From CAVXYG01 sp963706835 (GTDB taxonomy: Bacteria; Actinomycetota; Actinomycetes; S36-B12; GCA-2699445), in NCBI GenBank assembly GCA_963706835.1, contig CAVPOB010000003.1, forward strand, positions 124,001-188,000: a DNA stretch of 64,000 bases. Direction: 5' to 3'. How positions within the stretch are numbered: position 1 is the stretch's first letter; the number at the start of each line of letters is the position of its first letter. The position numbers were made by a program, and so were the translations under genes. This document shows positions 53,307 to 62,543 of this stretch, one piece after another. Under the pieces are notes generated by a model, which did not search any database, was not told the DNA's origin, and saw only the letters and a list, made by a program, of their open reading frames with translations.

Positions 53307-54255
53307 TCAGCCTGCCGCGGCCCCGAGCGCGCGCACCACGCAACTGGCGGGCTCCCGTCCCAGGTGCCCCGCCAGCCACGCCGAGGCGGCAGCGAGCGCG
53401 GCCAGGTCCACCCCCGTCTCGATGCCCAGGCCGTCGAGCATCCACACCAGGTCCTCGGTGGCGAGGTTGCCGGTGGCTGAGCGCGCATATGGGCATCCGC
53501 CCAGGCCGCCCGCACTCGCATCGACCGTGGTGATGCCGGCCTGCAGCGCGGCGAGCGTGTTCGCCAACGCCTGCCCGTAGGTGTCGTGGAAGTGGACGGC
53601 GAGCACCTCCGTCGGCACACCGGCGGCATTGAGTCGCGCGATCAGGTCCACGACCTGGCCGGGCGTGGCGACCCCGATCGTGTCGCCGAGGGAGATGCTG
53701 GTGCAGCCGCAGTCGATGAGCCGCCGGCACACGCCCACCACGGCGTCCGGTGCCACGGCGCCCTCCCACGGATCACCGAAACACATCGACACATAGCCCC
53801 GGACGGTCATCCCCGACTGGAGCGCGGTAGCGATGGTGGGCTCGAACATCTCCCACTGCGTGTCCAGGGTGCGGTTGAGGTTCTTCGCGGCGAAGGTCTC
53901 CGTGGCGGAGGCGAACACGGCGATATCGCGCACCCCAGCATCTGCCGCACGGGCCAGGCCCCGAGGGTTGGGCACCAGCACCGGGTACCGCACGCCGGCC
54001 CGCTTCGGCAGGCGCTGCGAGCACGTCGGCGGCGTCGGCCAGCTGCGGCACCCACTCCGGCCGCACCATGCTGGTGGCCTCGATGATGCGCAGCCCGGCG
54101 TCGGCGAGCCGCTCGATGAAGGCCAGCTTCACCTCCGGCGGGACGGTGATCGCCTCGTTCTGCAGCCCGTCCCGGGCACCGACCTCCCAGATCGTGACGC
54201 GCTCGGGCAGTCCGGGCAGGGGCACCCGCACCGGCAGATCGCGCTGCTCAGTCAT
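53307..54255 (-). CDS. Hydroxymethylglutaryl-CoA lyase (one frameshift)
   Basis: Cleaves HMG-CoA to acetyl-CoA and acetoacetate, the last step of leucine degradation. The N-terminal frame has VTIWEVGARDGLQNEAITVPPEVK and IIEATSMVRPEWVPQLADA. It breaks at about nt 54005 and resumes KRAGVRYPVLVPNPRG, FASATETFAAKNLNRTL, SISLGDTIGVATPGQV, VHFHDTYGQALAN and the active-site Cys loop GGLGGCPYARSATGNLATED. Joined, about 315 residues. ATG 54255 overlaps the stop of the biotin carboxylase gene by 8 nt, so it ends a three-gene operon. The indel is probably artefactual. Confidence 0.92.
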
Positions 54256-56218
54256 CGACGCCCTCCCAGCGCAGGAGGTCCTGATCCAGCGCCACCCGAT
54301 CCCCGACCGCGACGAGTACCTCGCCGACCACGCCGTCGGTCGCCGCCCGCAGCGTGTGCTCCATCTTCATCGCCTCCACCGTCACCAGCGCATCCCCGAC
54401 CGCCACCTGATCGCCCTCGGCAACGGCGACCGCGATCACCGTGCCGGGCATCGGGGAGCGCACCGGGGCCAACTCCGCGCCGGATTCGTCAGCACGGTCC
54501 GCCGCCAACCGCGACAGTTCCTGCAGCGACCAGGCATGCCCTGCTACTGACAGCCAGACCCGTTCGCCGTCGCGCGCCACCGCCACCCGGTGCCTGGCCG
54601 TTGCATCGGCCAGCGCGATCGCGCCATCCTCGCGCGAGGCGCGCACCGAACCCTCCTGCACCCCGTCGATGCGGTAGTCGATGGCACCACCGCCACCGGC
54701 CCGCAGTTCCACATCGTGGGTCGCGGCCTCAGAGCGGAACCGCCACCCCGCCCACGCTGGCTCCCCCAGCCGCCACCCGGATCGGACCCGCCACGGATCG
54801 ACCCACTGCCCGGGCGCCGTCTCGCACAGCCACCGGTCCACGGCCGCGGCAACGAGTGCTACTTCGGGAACCGGTGGCTGCTGCGCCAACTGCGTCTGCT
54901 CGTCGATCCAGCGGGTATGGATCTGGTTGGCCTGGACGGCCGGGTCGGCAAGCAGACCGGTCAAGTAGCCGAGGTTGGTCGTGATGCCGAGGATGCTGCT
55001 GCGCCGCAGCGCCTGGCCGAGGGCACGGTAGGCGGCGGCACGGTCGGCTCCGTGCGCGATTACTTTGGCCAGCATCGGGTCGTAGTGGGACCCGACGGTA
55101 TCGCCGGCCCGGACCCCGGCATCGACCCGTACCGTCGGCGGCAGATCGACCTGCAGCAGGGTGCCGCCGGTGGGCAAGAAGCCGTGGGCGGGATCTTCTG
55201 CGTAGATCCGGGCCTCGACGGCGACGCCGGTGGTGGCGATCGGCAGGTCCGCCAGCGATGCGCCGTCGGCGACCGCGATCTGCAGCGCCACCAGATCGTG
55301 TCCGGTGACCGCCTCGGTGACGGGATGCTCCACCTGCAGTCGGGTGTTCATCTCCAGGAAGTAGTACGCCTGCGGATCGGAACCATCGACGATGAACTCC
55401 ACCGTCCCGGCGCCGACATAGCCCACGGCTTCGGCCAGGGCGACGGCATCGGCTGCCATGCGCTCGCGCACCGCCGACGGAATCGACGTGGCCGGTGCTT
55501 CCTCGACGACCTTCTGATGCCGGCGCTGCAGGCTGCACTCCCGATCGGCGAAGGCGCGCACGGTGCCATGCGTGTCGCCGACGATCTGCACCTCGATATG
55601 GCGCGGCGCGGTGACGAACTTCTCCACCATGAGGTCGTCATCGCCGAACGCGGACAGCGCCTCCCGCCGAGCCGCGAGGGTGGCATCGGCGACCTGGGCG
55701 GGGTCGGTGACGACCCGCATCCCCTTCCCCCCGCCGCCGGCGGAGGCCTTGAGCAATACCGGGACCCCGATCTCGGCGACGGCCGCGGCGACGGCGGCGT
55801 CGGTGAGTCCGGGCTCGGCGCGACCGGGAACGACCGGCACCCCGGCTTTCACCGCGATCGCCTTAGCGCTGATCTTGCTGCCCATCGCCTCGATGACCGT
55901 CGCAGACGGTCCGATGAAGCGGATGCCGGCCTCCTCGCAGGCACGCGCCAGTCCGGCGTTCTCCGACAGGAATCCGTAGCCGGGATGGATCGCGTCGGCG
56001 CCCGCCGTTCGCGCGGCCGCCACGACTGCCTCGATGTCGAGGTAGGCGCGCGGGTCGGGGCCGAGGCGCAGTGCTTCGTCGGCTGCGGCTACGTGCTGCG
56101 CTGCAGCGTCGGCGTCCGGGTACACCGCGATGGAGCGGATGCCGAGGGTGCGACAGGTGCGCGCGATCCGGACCGCGATCTCGCCCCGGTTGGCGATGAG
56201 TACCGATGTGATCGTCAT
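54248..56218 (-). CDS. Acyl-CoA carboxylase biotin-carrying alpha subunit (methylcrotonyl-CoA type)
   Basis: A 656-residue biotin carboxylase plus biotin carrier. N-terminal VLIANRGEIAVRIARTCR; the ATP-grasp glycine loop KASAGGGGKGMRVV; EKFVTAPRHIEVQIVGD; ECSLQRRHQKVVEEAP; FLEMNTRLQVEHPVTE; then a linker domain and the C-terminal biotin site VEAMKMEHTL. Together with the beta subunit directly upstream and HMG-CoA lyase downstream it most likely carboxylates 3-methylcrotonyl-CoA. ATG 56218 has a GAGGG site at 5 nt and lies 8 nt after the beta-subunit stop. Confidence 0.93.
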   Translation of the reverse strand: MTITSVLIANRGEIAVRIARTCRTLGIRSIAVYPDADAAAQHVAAADEALRLGPDPRAYLDIEAVVAAARTAGADAIHPGYGFLSENAGLARACEEAGIRFIGPSATVIEAMGSKISAKAIAVKAGVPVVPGRAEPGLTDAAVAAAVAEIGVPVLLKASAGGGGKGMRVVTDPAQVADATLAARREALSAFGDDDLMVEKFVTAPRHIEVQIVGDTHGTVRAFADRECSLQRRHQKVVEEAPATSIPSAVRERMAADAVALAEAVGYVGAGTVEFIVDGSDPQAYYFLEMNTRLQVEHPVTEAVTGHDLVALQIAVADGASLADLPIATTGVAVEARIYAEDPAHGFLPTGGTLLQVDLPPTVRVDAGVRAGDTVGSHYDPMLAKVIAHGADRAAAYRALGQALRRSSILGITTNLGYLTGLLADPAVQANQIHTRWIDEQTQLAQQPPVPEVALVAAAVDRWLCETAPGQWVDPWRVRSGWRLGEPAWAGWRFRSEAATHDVELRAGGGGAIDYRIDGVQEGSVRASREDGAIALADATARHRVAVARDGERVWLSVAGHAWSLQELSRLAADRADESGAELAPVRSPMPGTVIAVAVAEGDQVAVGDALVTVEAMKMEHTLRAATDGVVGEVLVAVGDRVALDQDLLRWEGVDD

Positions 56219-56226
56219 GCCAGCCC

Positions 56227-57840
56227 TCACATCCGGAAGACGCCGTAGGAGACCGGCGGCAATGGGGCTCTGCCCACCGCCGTCAGCGCCAGCCCGAGGG
56301 CCGTGCGGGTCTGCAACGGGTCGATGATGCCGTCGTCCCAGAGCCGGGCGGTGGCGTAGTACGGGTTGCCCTTCTCCTCGTACGTCGCCCGGATCGGGGC
56401 GCGGAACTGCTCCTCGTCATCGGCGGGCCAGTCCTCGCCGCGGCTCTCGAACTGCTCGCGCCGCACCGACGCCAGCACGCTGGCCGCCTGCTCGCCGCCC
56501 ATCACCGAGATCCGGGCATTCGGCCACATCCACAGGAACCGCGGGGAGTAGGCCCGCCCGCACATGGAGTAGTTGCCGGCACCGAACGACCCGCCGATCA
56601 CGACGGTGAGCTTCGGCACCCGGGCGCAGGCCACCGCCATGACCATCTTCGCCCCGTGCTTGGCGATGCCGCCAGCCTCGTAGTCGCGGCCCACCATGAA
56701 GCCGGAGATGTTCTGCAGGAAGAGCAGCGGGATGCCGCGCTGATCGCACAGCTCGATGAAGTGCGCCCCCTTCACCGCCGCCTCGCTGAACAGGATGCCG
56801 TTGTTGGCCACGATGCCGACGGGATGCCCGTGGATGTGAGCGAAGCCGGTGACCAGAGTGGTGCCGTACTCGGCCTTGAATTCCGCGAACCGGCTGCCGT
56901 CCACCAGGCGGGCGATGATCTCCCGCACCTCGTAGGGGGTGCGGGTATCGGCGGGGATGATGCCCTGCAGATCCCGCGGGTCGTGCACCGGCTCCGCTGC
57001 GGGGGCGGTCTGCCACTGCAGCGGCGGCGGACTCGGGAAGGTCGCGACGATGTTGCGAACGATCTGCAGCGCGTGCGCATCGTTGTCGGCCAAGTGGTCG
57101 GTGACGCCGGAAGTCCGGCTGTGCAGTTCACCCCCGCCGAGCTCCTCGGCGGTGACGATCTCGCCGGTCGCGGCGCGCACCAGCGGCGGCCCGCCCAGGA
57201 AGATGGTCCCCTGGTTGCGCACGATGACGGCCTCGTCGCTCATCGCCGGCACGTAGGCGCCGCCCGCTGTGCAGGAGCCCAGCACGGCGGCGACCTGCGG
57301 GATGCCCGCCGCGGAGAGTTGCGCCTGGTTGTAGAAGATCCGGCCGAAGTGTTCCTTGTCGGGGAACACGTCGTCCTGCATCGGCAGGAACGCCCCGCCG
57401 GAGTCCACCAGCGCCACAGCCGGCAGGCGGTTCTGCAGCGCGACCTCTTGGGCGCGCAGATGCTTCTTCACCGTCATCGGGTAGTACGTGCCGCCCTTGA
57501 CGGTGGCGTCGTTGGCGATGACCACGCATTCGCGACCGCTGATACGTCCGATGCCGGCGATGATGCCCGCCGCCGGAGCCTGGTCGTCGTACATCCCATT
57601 GGCTGCGAGCGGCGCGATCTCCAGGAACGGCGAGCCCGGGTCCAGCAGGTGGTCCACCCGCTGCCGCGGCAGGAGTTTGCCCCTGGCGGTGTGTCTGGCC
57701 CGCGCGCTCTCGCGACCTCCGAGTGCCGCCTGCGCCAGTCTCGTCTGCAGCTGCGATGCCAGTGCCCGGTTGTGCTCCGCGTTGGTGAGGAACACCTGGT
57801 CGTCGCGCCGCACGGACGTGCCGAGGGTGGGGAACGCCAC
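56227..57840 (-). CDS. Acyl-CoA carboxylase carboxyltransferase beta subunit (methylcrotonyl-CoA type)
   Basis: A 537-residue crotonase-fold carboxyltransferase. Features: RGKLLPRQRVDHLLDPGSPF, PMTVKKHLRAQEVA, the CoA-side ALVDSGGAFLPMQDDVFPD, AAVLGSCTAGGAYVPAMSDE, and the biotin-side IGGSFGAGNYSMCGRAYSP and ARISVMGGEQAASVLASV. The GAFLPMQ...VFPD pattern is typical of methylcrotonyl-/geranyl-CoA rather than propionyl-CoA carboxylases. GTG 57840 has a GAGGAGG site. It is first in the operon with the alpha subunit and HMG-CoA lyase. The 281 bp upstream, shared with a divergent transporter, shows no clear operator. Confidence 0.93.
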   Translation of the reverse strand: MAFPTLGTSVRRDDQVFLTNAEHNRALASQLQTRLAQAALGGRESARARHTARGKLLPRQRVDHLLDPGSPFLEIAPLAANGMYDDQAPAAGIIAGIGRISGRECVVIANDATVKGGTYYPMTVKKHLRAQEVALQNRLPAVALVDSGGAFLPMQDDVFPDKEHFGRIFYNQAQLSAAGIPQVAAVLGSCTAGGAYVPAMSDEAVIVRNQGTIFLGGPPLVRAATGEIVTAEELGGGELHSRTSGVTDHLADNDAHALQIVRNIVATFPSPPPLQWQTAPAAEPVHDPRDLQGIIPADTRTPYEVREIIARLVDGSRFAEFKAEYGTTLVTGFAHIHGHPVGIVANNGILFSEAAVKGAHFIELCDQRGIPLLFLQNISGFMVGRDYEAGGIAKHGAKMVMAVACARVPKLTVVIGGSFGAGNYSMCGRAYSPRFLWMWPNARISVMGGEQAASVLASVRREQFESRGEDWPADDEEQFRAPIRATYEEKGNPYYATARLWDDGIIDPLQTRTALGLALTAVGRAPLPPVSYGVFRM

Positions 57841-58121
57841 GAGTCCTCCTCTGCCGGTGCTGCCAGCAACACGGTAGTTGGTCAGGGTTCGCGGCCGGCG
57901 CAGGGTGCCCGCGGCGCGGGTGTGGCAGGCAGCGCCCTCGATCCGCCGGGCGCCTCCCGCTCGCGGACGCGGTGCTCCGCTCGGATGCCCACCGACGCCG
58001 GAACCCGGACAAAGCACCCATAACCGCCGACGCCGAGGGCCTGACCGCGGGCCATCGCCCGGAACGGCACCCAAGCCGACCCCTTTCGCTGCCATGATCC
58101 CTTCGGATCAGGAGGACCAGT

Positions 58122-59822
58122 ATGGGCATCATGCACCTCGCCGCCGCGCCGGCGGCCGAAGGCACGACCGGCGTGCTGCTCGACATGAGCCCCCTTGACT
58201 ACGCGATCGTGGTCATCTACTTCGCCTTCGTGCTGGCGATCGGCGGCGCGGTACGCAGGTCGGTGAAGTCCAGCGCGGACTTCTTGCAGGCGGGCCGGGC
58301 GCTGCCGGCATGGATCGCCGGCATCGCGTTCGTCTCGGCGAACCTCGGCGCCATCGAGATCCTGGGCTTCGCCGCCAACGGAGCCCAGTACGGCTGGGCA
58401 TCGGTGCACTACTACTGGATCGGCGCCATCCCGGCGATGGTGTTCCTGGGCGTGGTGATGATGCCGTTCTACTACGGCAGCAAGGTCCGCTCGGTCCCGG
58501 AGTACCTGAAAGCGCGGTTCAACAACCAGACCCATCTGCTCAACGCTTCCGCCTTCGCGCTGTCGGCGATCCTCATCGCCGGGGTCAACCTGTACAGCCT
58601 CGCGATCGTCCTGCGCGCGCTGCTGGGCTGGTCGCTGCTGCAGAGCATCATCGTGGCGGCGGTGTTCGTGCTGGCCTACATCCTCGCCGGCGGCCTCACC
58701 GGTGCGGTCTACAACGAAGTGCTGCAGTTCTTCGTGATCATCGCCGGGCTCATCCCGCTGACGGTGGTCGCGATCGCCGCCGCAGGCGGGCCCGACGCCA
58801 TCATGACCCGGTTGGCCGACTTCCCCGACTACTGGCGACAGCCCTGGTCGGGGACCGGGATCGAACCCGATGGGGTCGCCAACCCGATCGGCGACTGGGT
58901 CGGCATCGTGCTGGGCCAGGCGTTCATCCTCAGCTTCGGCTACTGGACGACGAACTTCGCCGAGGTGCAGCGCGCCATGAGCGCCCGCAACCTCAACTCG
59001 GCACGGCGGGCCCCGATCATCGGCGCCTTCCCGAAGATCTTCATCCCGTTCATCGTGATCCTGCCCGGCATCTGTGCCGCGCTGCTGGTGCCCAACCTCG
59101 GCAACACCGACCTCGACCCGAACCTGACCTACACCAACGCCATCCCGCTGCTGATGGGCCAGTTGCTGCCGTCCGGGGTGCTCGGCGTGGCGGTGACCGG
59201 ACTCATCGCCGCCTTCATGGCCGGGATGGCCGCCAACGTCTCCTCCTTCAACGCGGTCATGACCTACGACATCTGGCAGGGCTACGTCGCCAAAGACCGC
59301 TCCGACGCCTACTACCTGAACTTCGGCCGCGTCGTCACCGTCATCGGGGTCGTCGTCGGCATCGGCACCGCCTTCATCGCCGCGCAGTACAACAACATCA
59401 ACGAGTACCTGCAGACCCTGTTCTCGTTCTTCCAGGCCCCGGTCTTCGTCACGTTCATCCTCGGCATGTTCTGGCGGCGCACGACACCGTGGGGCGGGTT
59501 CTGGGGATTGGTCTGCGGCACCTCCGCAGCTGGCCTGGTGTGGGTGTTCGCCGCCATCAACGAGGAATTCTTCCGCAGTTCGTTCCACCAGGCGATGTGG
59601 ATGGGGATCGTTGCGGGCGCCGTCGATCTGTGGGTCACGATCGGGGTATCCCGCTTCACCGCCCCCAAACCCGCCGCACAACTGGTCGGGCTGGTCAAGG
59701 GCATGGAGATCCGCGACGTCTCCGATACCGAGGAGGTGCCCTGGTTCCGGTCGCCGGGCTTCCTCGGTGCGGCTGCCATCATGCTGGCCATGTCGATGTA
59801 CTTGCTGTTCGTCTTCTGGTGA
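58122..59822 (+). CDS. Sodium:solute symporter (SSS family)
   Basis: A 566-residue secondary transporter with about 14 transmembrane segments. SSS signatures: DYAIVVIYFAFVLAIGG in the first helix, SADFLQAGRALPAW, the core NLGAIEILGFAANGAQYG, and FGYWTTNFAEVQRAMSARNL, typical of SglT-like sugar or related uptake carriers. The substrate is not determinable. ATG 58122 has a perfect AGGAGG site. A 100-residue membrane protein follows 11 nt later in the same operon. Confidence 0.92.
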   Translation: MGIMHLAAAPAAEGTTGVLLDMSPLDYAIVVIYFAFVLAIGGAVRRSVKSSADFLQAGRALPAWIAGIAFVSANLGAIEILGFAANGAQYGWASVHYYWIGAIPAMVFLGVVMMPFYYGSKVRSVPEYLKARFNNQTHLLNASAFALSAILIAGVNLYSLAIVLRALLGWSLLQSIIVAAVFVLAYILAGGLTGAVYNEVLQFFVIIAGLIPLTVVAIAAAGGPDAIMTRLADFPDYWRQPWSGTGIEPDGVANPIGDWVGIVLGQAFILSFGYWTTNFAEVQRAMSARNLNSARRAPIIGAFPKIFIPFIVILPGICAALLVPNLGNTDLDPNLTYTNAIPLLMGQLLPSGVLGVAVTGLIAAFMAGMAANVSSFNAVMTYDIWQGYVAKDRSDAYYLNFGRVVTVIGVVVGIGTAFIAAQYNNINEYLQTLFSFFQAPVFVTFILGMFWRRTTPWGGFWGLVCGTSAAGLVWVFAAINEEFFRSSFHQAMWMGIVAGAVDLWVTIGVSRFTAPKPAAQLVGLVKGMEIRDVSDTEEVPWFRSPGFLGAAAIMLAMSMYLLFVFW

Positions 59823-59833
59823 GGGGTGCGGGA

Positions 59834-60136
59834 ATGGATCAGAAGCCCAAGCGCGGAGCTTCGCGACTGCTGGACCTGCGTTTCGCCATCGGGCTGCTCT
59901 TCTTCATCTTCGGCGTGCTCGTCACTGTTGCCGGGTTCACCGTCGACGATGCGGAGGTCGCCCAGGCCGCCGGCATCAACATCAGCCTCTGGACCGGCCT
60001 GGCGATGCTGGTGCTGTCGGCGGTGTTCTTCGGCTGGCTGTTGCGAGCCCCCATCGAGGTGGCCCACTCCCGTGCCGAGGTCGTGGAGCAGCACCTCGAT
60101 GAGGAGTGGGGGGAACAGGAACGGCCGTCGGGATAG
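59834..60136 (+). CDS. Small two-helix membrane protein linked to the SSS transporter
   Basis: A 100-residue protein with a basic N-terminus (KPKRGASRLLDLR), two transmembrane helices (about residues 15-37 and 48-70) and an acidic C-terminal tail (EQHLDEEWGEQE). No named family recognised. It lies 11 nt downstream of the SSS gene with a GAGGGG-type site, so it is probably an accessory subunit, by analogy with small partners of other SSS carriers. Confidence 0.78.
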   Translation: MDQKPKRGASRLLDLRFAIGLLFFIFGVLVTVAGFTVDDAEVAQAAGINISLWTGLAMLVLSAVFFGWLLRAPIEVAHSRAEVVEQHLDEEWGEQERPSG

Positions 60137-60191
60137 CTGGGGCGGACCACTACTCCGCTCGTCGGGCTCCGGAATCCGGCGTCGGCTCAGG

Positions 60192-61205
60192 CTAGTCGGC
60201 CCCCGAGCCACCACCGGGCTGACCCGCCGACACAGCCTCGGCCTGCGACACCACCCGCAGCGTCCGCACCCCGCCCGGACCCTTCTCCGCGCGCGGCCGC
60301 GGTCCACTCATCATTGCCTTGCGCCACATGCCGGGGTGGTGCGTGGCCCGCGGGGCCGTGGCGATGAAGTCGGCCAGGACCTCCGCGAAGCGATCGGGCT
60401 CATCCTCGTGCGGCACATGGCCGGAGTCGGGAAAGATCTCCAGCCGCGATCCCGGCAAGACCTCGTGCGCAGCGCGCGCGTGCTTCACCGGCAGCACCAG
60501 GTCCCGCTCGCCCCACACCACCATGCTGGGCATGTGCTCTGCCAGGTAGGCCCGGTCCAGGGAGGTGATGACCTGCCCCCGCCAGTCCACGGCCGCTCGC
60601 AGCACGTGCAGGAAGGACCATTGGGCCAGCGGATCCGACAGGTCGTCGTACACCTCGGCCAGGGCGTGCAGATCGTGCGTCATCGGCAATCCGGAGGCGC
60701 CCAGGCTATTGATGAGCTCCACCAGCGGTCGTCGCAGCGGATCTGTGCCCAGCACCCGCAGCGCCAGCCCGGACCCGGGAAGGGTGAAGAAGCGGATGAT
60801 CGGGTTCACGCTGCGCCCGAGGCCACCGGCGGCCACCAGCACCAGGCGCTGCGTCATCTGCGGGAACTGGTAGGCGAACTGCATGGCGATGCCGCCGCCG
60901 AGGCTGTGGCCCACCACCGTCACACTGCCAATCCCCAAGACGGTGAGGAGATCGCGCATGGCATTGGCGTACCCGGCGATGCTGTAGTCGGCACGGGGCT
61001 TGTCGGAGCGGCCGTGGCCCAGCAGGTCCGGAGCGAGCACGGTGTAGTCCAGCGCCAGCCGCTCGATGACCGGCAGCCACGATCGGTGATCCATCCCGAT
61101 GCCGTGCAGCAGCAGGATCGCCGGTCCGCTCCCAGTCATCACGTAGGCGCGTCGGTGCCCGTGGACGGTGACGTACTGCACGCTCGGTTCCCGCATCACT
61201 GACAC
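60192..61205 (-). CDS. Alpha/beta-fold hydrolase
   Basis: A 337-residue hydrolase. Motifs: ILLLHGIGMDHRSW (oxyanion hole), LAPDLLGHGRSDKP, the nucleophile elbow VVGHSLGGGIAMQ (Ser), VWGERDLVLPV (Asp) and FPDSGHVPHEDEPDRF (His). The cap domain lies around residues 130-230. The last ~50 residues are Gly/Pro/Arg-rich and probably disordered. Substrate unknown. The start is GTG 61205 or ATG 61196; neither has a well-spaced ribosome site. Confidence 0.88.
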   Translation of the reverse strand: MSVMREPSVQYVTVHGHRRAYVMTGSGPAILLLHGIGMDHRSWLPVIERLALDYTVLAPDLLGHGRSDKPRADYSIAGYANAMRDLLTVLGIGSVTVVGHSLGGGIAMQFAYQFPQMTQRLVLVAAGGLGRSVNPIIRFFTLPGSGLALRVLGTDPLRRPLVELINSLGASGLPMTHDLHALAEVYDDLSDPLAQWSFLHVLRAAVDWRGQVITSLDRAYLAEHMPSMVVWGERDLVLPVKHARAAHEVLPGSRLEIFPDSGHVPHEDEPDRFAEVLADFIATAPRATHHPGMWRKAMMSGPRPRAEKGPGGVRTLRVVSQAEAVSAGQPGGGSGAD

Positions 61206-61305
61206 CGGTCAGCCACATCCCCTCCCCATCGAATGGCAGGCAGCACCTTCTGCCATTCACCGTACGGCCTGCGCATCCCGGCGCTCATCGCCAGGGTGCC
61301 AGCCG

Positions 61306-61560
61306 TCAGCGCTTGTACCGGTTGCGGCCCAGGAAGAAACCCACGGCCAGTCCTGCGGCGAACAGCGTCAGCAGCAGCACCCAGCCCGGGGCCGTGAGCT
61401 CCAGCCACAGGAACTGCAGGCTTGCCTCAGCGGTGTTGCTGAAGATGAAGACCACTGCTGCCACCATGATCACGATGGCACCGATCGCCTTCGGGGTGAG
61501 ATTCATCCCACCGCCGGAGGAGGTTTCCGGGGTCCTCGGCTTCGAAGGTGGATCGCCCAT
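61306..61560 (-). CDS. LapA (DUF1049) family membrane protein
   Basis: An 84-residue protein with two transmembrane helices: KAIGAIVIMVAAVVFIFSNTAEASLQFLWL (the FxxxNTxxxxxxFLW pattern of LapA proteins) and PGWVLLLTLFAAGLAVGFFLG, ending in basic GRNRYKR. LapA-like proteins are linked to lipopolysaccharide assembly in E. coli; in actinobacteria the role is unknown. ATG 61560 has a perfect AGGAGG site. Confidence 0.88.
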   Translation of the reverse strand: MGDPPSKPRTPETSSGGGMNLTPKAIGAIVIMVAAVVFIFSNTAEASLQFLWLELTAPGWVLLLTLFAAGLAVGFFLGRNRYKR

Positions 61561-61639
61561 ATTTCCTCCTGTAGAACGGCGTTGCTCCGATACTGGCACA
61601 GAACAGGCACCGGCGGAGGTCTCGGCGGGCGCAATGGCG

Positions 61640-61672
61640 GAGGCCCCGGCCGGGCGAACCGGACGGGGCCTC
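61640..61672 (-). terminator. Hairpin after the secreted 180-aa protein gene
   Basis: A 9-bp GAGGCCCCG/CGGGGCCTC stem with an inner CCGG-type pairing, 21 nt beyond the stop codon at 61693. Confidence 0.65.
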
Positions 61673-61692
61673 TCGCGGTGGTGCTGCTGCGA

Positions 61693-62235
61693 CTACTTGC
61701 CGTTGGCGGACTTCTCCATGGGGTTGCCGTAGGCGAGCGGGAAGCCGGCCAGGCCACCCTCCAGCGGGCCGAAGTCGAACGCATCATCGAGGATCGCGGC
61801 CGCGCCCGGCGTGATCTCCAGGGTGACACCGTCGGCGGTCGGGGCACCGATGGCGAACACGTCGGCACGGAAGGCGTCGTTGACGATTGCGCTGACGAAG
61901 CCGGTGTCCAGGTCGATGGTGAAGTTGGACAGCGTGGCCGTGGTCGAGCCCTGCGTGAGCGCCAACCCGCCGACGTGCTGAATCTGCGGATCGCCGGTGC
62001 GGCCGGTGATCCCGAACGTCGCAACGAGATCGCCATCAGCATCGACGGCGGCTGAGCCCGGACCGGTCGGGGCGATGCCGAAGCCGAGGCTGGTGAGCAC
62101 ACCGGCGACACCGGCCTTCACGGTCACATCGGTCGTGCCCTTGTTGCTCGGGGCGGCGGCGGCGGGGGCAGCGGCTCCAGCGACCAGCAGGGCGGCGGCA
62201 CCGGCGGCAACCGCGACGCGGGCGTTCTTGCGCAT
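61693..62235 (-). CDS. Secreted hypothetical protein, 180 aa
   Basis: An exported protein. A signal peptide of about 28 residues (RKNARVAVAAGAAALLVAG, cleavage after AAAA) precedes an all-beta domain: VGGLALTQGSTTATLSNFTIDLDTGFVSAIVND resembles the repeat pattern of HtaA-like and related actinobacterial surface domains, but the match is not strong enough to name it. No anchor is visible. ATG 62235 has an AGGAGA site and a hairpin terminator follows, so it is a monocistronic, probably well-expressed gene. It is divergent from the NHL protein. Confidence 0.8.
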   Translation of the reverse strand: MRKNARVAVAAGAAALLVAGAAAPAAAAPSNKGTTDVTVKAGVAGVLTSLGFGIAPTGPGSAAVDADGDLVATFGITGRTGDPQIQHVGGLALTQGSTTATLSNFTIDLDTGFVSAIVNDAFRADVFAIGAPTADGVTLEITPGAAAILDDAFDFGPLEGGLAGFPLAYGNPMEKSANGK

Positions 62236-62543
62236 GATTTCTCCTCATGGATGGACAACCTGTGCCCGGATATTCGCATCGGGCCGGTCGCTTGGATGCA
62301 GTCGCTGCGATCGAATCTCCAGCACGGTCCTGCGGCGCGTGCCGCCCGCCGACTCGCCTGGCGATTGCGCAACGACCCGACTGGACCGGGGTGGCGAGCA
62401 GCCGCGTCGGGCAGGCATCGGTACAACCGTTCGCGGCTTGGTCGGCAACCACATCCTGGTGGTATCTTTCGTCCACACCCTGGATCAGGGTGGTGCTACA
62501 GGGCGGGTCATTCGCACCTGGGCAGGGTGCCTAGGGGGCCGTT
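62236..62543. other. Divergent intergenic region
   Basis: About 308 bp between the secreted-protein gene and the NHL gene. Apart from the two ribosome binding sites at its ends I see no repeat monomer, RNA gene or strong promoter match; AT content rises near 62440-62480 (GGTGGTATCTTTCG), a plausible promoter area. Confidence 0.4.
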
